From Sphingorhabdus sp. SMR4y (GTDB lineage: Bacteria; Pseudomonadota; Alphaproteobacteria; Sphingomonadales; Sphingomonadaceae), in the NCBI RefSeq assembly GCF_002218195.1, contig NZ_CP022336.1:558001-622000 (forward strand): a stretch of DNA of 64,000 nt. The letters are read 5' to 3'. Numbering within the stretch: position 1 is the first letter of the stretch; the number at the start of each line of letters is the position of its first letter. Below, in pieces: positions 62,522-64,000 of the stretch. The translations under genes were made by a program, and so were the position numbers. The notes beneath the pieces are model-generated. The model had not been told where the DNA came from. It worked only from the letters and a program-made list of their open reading frames with translations, and ran no database searches.

Positions 62522-62791
62522 ATGACGATTACCGCAGAAAAAAAGCAGGAACTGATCAAGAAATTCGGCCAGTCTGAGGGCGATACCGGTTCCCCGGAAG
62601 TTCAGGTTGCTGTGCTCACCGAGCGCATCGTGAACCTGACCGAACATTTCAAAGGTCACCACAAGGATAACCACTCCCGTCGCGGATTGCTGATGATGGT
62701 GAACAAGCGGCGCAGCCTGCTGGATTATCTTCGCAAGAAAGATGTCGAGCGTTACGCCAAGCTGATCAAGGACCTTGGTCTCCGGAAATAA
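62522..62791 (+). CDS. rpsO: 30S ribosomal protein S15
   Basis: S15 binds the central domain of 16S rRNA and bridges the subunits. The 89 residues begin [74 protein letters not shown] and end [12 protein letters not shown], a full-length and highly typical S15. The start ATG 62522 has GAAGGAATGATATAA upstream. It is followed by a terminator and then pnp, the usual rpsO-pnp order. Confidence 0.98.
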   Translation: MTITAEKKQELIKKFGQSEGDTGSPEVQVAVLTERIVNLTEHFKGHHKDNHSRRGLLMMVNKRRSLLDYLRKKDVERYAKLIKDLGLRK

Positions 62792-62802
62792 GATTTCGAG
62801 AG

Positions 62803-62826
62803 CGGCCTCCATGCGGGGGCCGTTTT
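62803..62826 (+). terminator. Terminator after rpsO
   Basis: CGGCCTCC (62803-62810) pairs with GGGGGCCG (62815-62822) around an ATGC loop, with one G-T pair, and is followed by TTTT. It should separate most rpsO transcripts from pnp. Confidence 0.8.
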
Positions 62827-62924
62827 CATATTGGGTATCGCGGCAATAAGGCAGCGCTATCTATCGACTGGGGTACAATGACCCCGAACCGCTGTTCAGC
62901 CGGATTGCTGGACACAGGAAAGCC

Positions 62925-62948
62925 CCCGCACTGCATAGGGCAGGCGGG
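62925..62948 (+). promoter_or_regulatory. pnp: Leader hairpin of pnp
   Basis: CCCGC (62925-62929) pairs with GCGGG (62944-62948) and CTGC with GCAG inside it, around an ATAGG loop with one bulged A. It ends 16 bases before the pnp ATG. In E. coli a stem in the pnp leader is cut by RNase III and then used by PNPase to repress itself; this stem may play the same part. Confidence 0.45.
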
Positions 62949-62964
62949 ACAAAGGAAAATACGA

Positions 62965-64000
62965 ATGTTTGATGTAAAGAAAGTTGAAATGGAGTGGGGC
63001 GGACAGACCCTCACCCTCGAAACGGGCCGTATTGCCCGTCAGGCTGATGGCGCGGTTCTCGCGACCCTCGGCGAAACGGTTGTGCTGTGCGCAGTTACCG
63101 CCGCCAAATCGGTGCGCGAAGGACAGGACTTCTTCCCGCTGACCGTCCACTATCAGGAAAAATTCTCAGCCGCCGGCCGTATTCCGGGCGGTTTCTTCAA
63201 GCGCGAAGGCCGTGCGACGGAAAAGGAAACGCTGACATCGCGTTTGATCGACCGTCCTTGCCGTCCGCTGTTTCCCGAAGGCTTCTACAACGAAATCAAC
63301 GTAATCTGTCAGGTGATGAGCTATGACGGCGTCAACGAACCGGACATTCTGGCGATGGTTGCGGCGTCTGCTGCACTGACCATTTCCGGCGTTCCGTTCA
63401 TGGGGCCGATCGGTGCCGCACGCGTCGGTTACAAGGAAGGCGAATATCAGCTGAACCCGTCGATGGAAGAAGTTGCCGAAGGCGAACTCGACCTGGTGGT
63501 TGCAGCAACGCATGGCGCGGTGATGATGGTGGAATCGGAAGCACAGGAGCTGTCCGAAGAAGTCATGCTCGGTGCTGTCCAGTTCGCTCACGAAGCGTCC
63601 AAGCAGGTTGCTGGCCTGATCATCGATCTGGCGGAGCAGGCTGCGAAAGAGCCCTGGAAGCTCGACGCCGGTGATGACAATAGCGAAATCAAGGAAGAGC
63701 TGCACAAGCTGGTCGGAGACGATATCGCTGCGGCTTACAAGAAAACCGACAAGTCAGAGCGTAGCGACGCGCTGAACGCGGTTCGCGAAAAAGCCAAGGA
63801 AAAATATGCCGAGGCTGACGGCCAGACGCAGATGACCGCCGGCAAGATGGTCAAGAAGCTGGAAGCCGAAATCGTTCGTGGTGCCATCATCAAGGACGGC
63901 ACCCGTATCGATGGCCGCAAGCTTGATCAGGTTCGTCCGATCGAAGCCATGGTTGGCCTGTTGCCACGGACCCACGGTTCGGCTCTGTTCACGCGCGGTG
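62965..64000 (+). CDS. pnp: Polynucleotide phosphorylase (PNPase), partial (cut by right edge)
   Basis: PNPase is the 3'-to-5' phosphorolytic exonuclease of the degradosome. About 345 codons are visible from ATG 62965 (AAAGGAAAA upstream). The first RNase-PH-like domain is complete ([48 protein letters not shown], then [52 protein letters not shown]). The all-helical linker domain follows, and the second core domain begins at [35 protein letters not shown] at the window end. The KH and S1 domains lie beyond the edge. Its docking partner RNase E is encoded at the other end of this window. Confidence 0.98.
   Translation, partial: MFDVKKVEMEWGGQTLTLETGRIARQADGAVLATLGETVVLCAVTAAKSVREGQDFFPLTVHYQEKFSAAGRIPGGFFKREGRATEKETLTSRLIDRPCRPLFPEGFYNEINVICQVMSYDGVNEPDILAMVAASAALTISGVPFMGPIGAARVGYKEGEYQLNPSMEEVAEGELDLVVAATHGAVMMVESEAQELSEEVMLGAVQFAHEASKQVAGLIIDLAEQAAKEPWKLDAGDDNSEIKEELHKLVGDDIAAAYKKTDKSERSDALNAVREKAKEKYAEADGQTQMTAGKMVKKLEAEIVRGAIIKDGTRIDGRKLDQVRPIEAMVGLLPRTHGSALFTRG

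Noticed and set aside
1-64000. tRNA, rRNA, CRISPR array, prophage or transposase
   Set aside because: I looked for tRNA T-loop text, regular repeat-spacer patterns, integrases and transposase motifs and saw none. A covariance-model search would be decisive for small RNAs.

Overview
The window reads as chromosomal DNA of a free-living alphaproteobacterium, most likely a member of the Sphingomonadaceae (Sphingopyxis / Sphingorhabdus / Parasphingorhabdus type). Support comes from the gene content (alphaproteobacterial RNase E with an acidic insertion in its S1 domain and a C-terminal GWW motif, a YlxR-L7Ae fusion, an rne-amiC-mrcA block), from a base composition near 60% G+C, and from short palindromic repeats of the kinds common in sphingomonad intergenic DNA. 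I see no rRNA, tRNA, CRISPR array, prophage or intact insertion sequence.

Layout. 1-9430: a cut-off DsbA-like gene, an M48 protease and rne on the minus strand, then amiC and mrcA on the plus strand. 9452-14015: a GNAT gene and a phosphate cluster (pstS, phoU, OprP-type porin) with three PhoB-box candidates but no pstCAB, then a small CxxC protein. 14053-17843: a winged-helix/TPR regulator, a secreted protein and an AmpG-like MFS transporter. 17844-25542: a palindrome-rich gap, lepA, a small basic protein, a lipoprotein methyltransferase and a three-gene molybdenum hydroxylase (paoABC-like). 25543-30875: prfB, then the four-gene Anbu operon (permuted ATP-grasp, alpha-E, transglutaminase, proteasome-like Anbu). 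30872-36837: a GMC oxidoreductase with a YVTN lipoprotein, a two-gene secreted operon containing a ClpP-fold protein, and a ferredoxin reductase. 36857-38209: one A+T-rich, probably acquired gene with a PD-(D/E)XK nuclease signature. 38280-53499: metabolic and housekeeping genes (epoxide-hydrolase-like, D-aminoacylase-like, a Met-rich outer-membrane protein with a DUF2946-like gene, dnaN, rlmN, a Rid protein, a beta-barrel, a cytochrome b / molybdopterin pair, cfa, argG, a Na+/Ca2+ exchanger). 53626-64000: the transcription/translation operon rimP-nusA-ylxR-infB-rbfA-[tdk-GNAT-hypothetical]-truB-rpsO-pnp, with pnp cut by the right edge.

How the genes work together. RNase E and PNPase lie at opposite ends of the window, and the GWW tail of this RNase E is the known PNPase docking motif in Caulobacter, so both halves of an RNA degradosome are visible. 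The phosphate genes share PhoB-box-like repeats and probably respond to phosphate starvation together. The Anbu operon is the most intriguing known-but-unsolved system here: a ligase-like ATP-grasp, two accessory proteins and a self-compartmentalising Ntn hydrolase. The most unusual local sequence event is a 22-bp perfect palindrome sitting in frame inside truB, which adds roughly 19 palindrome-encoded residues to a conserved pseudouridine synthase.
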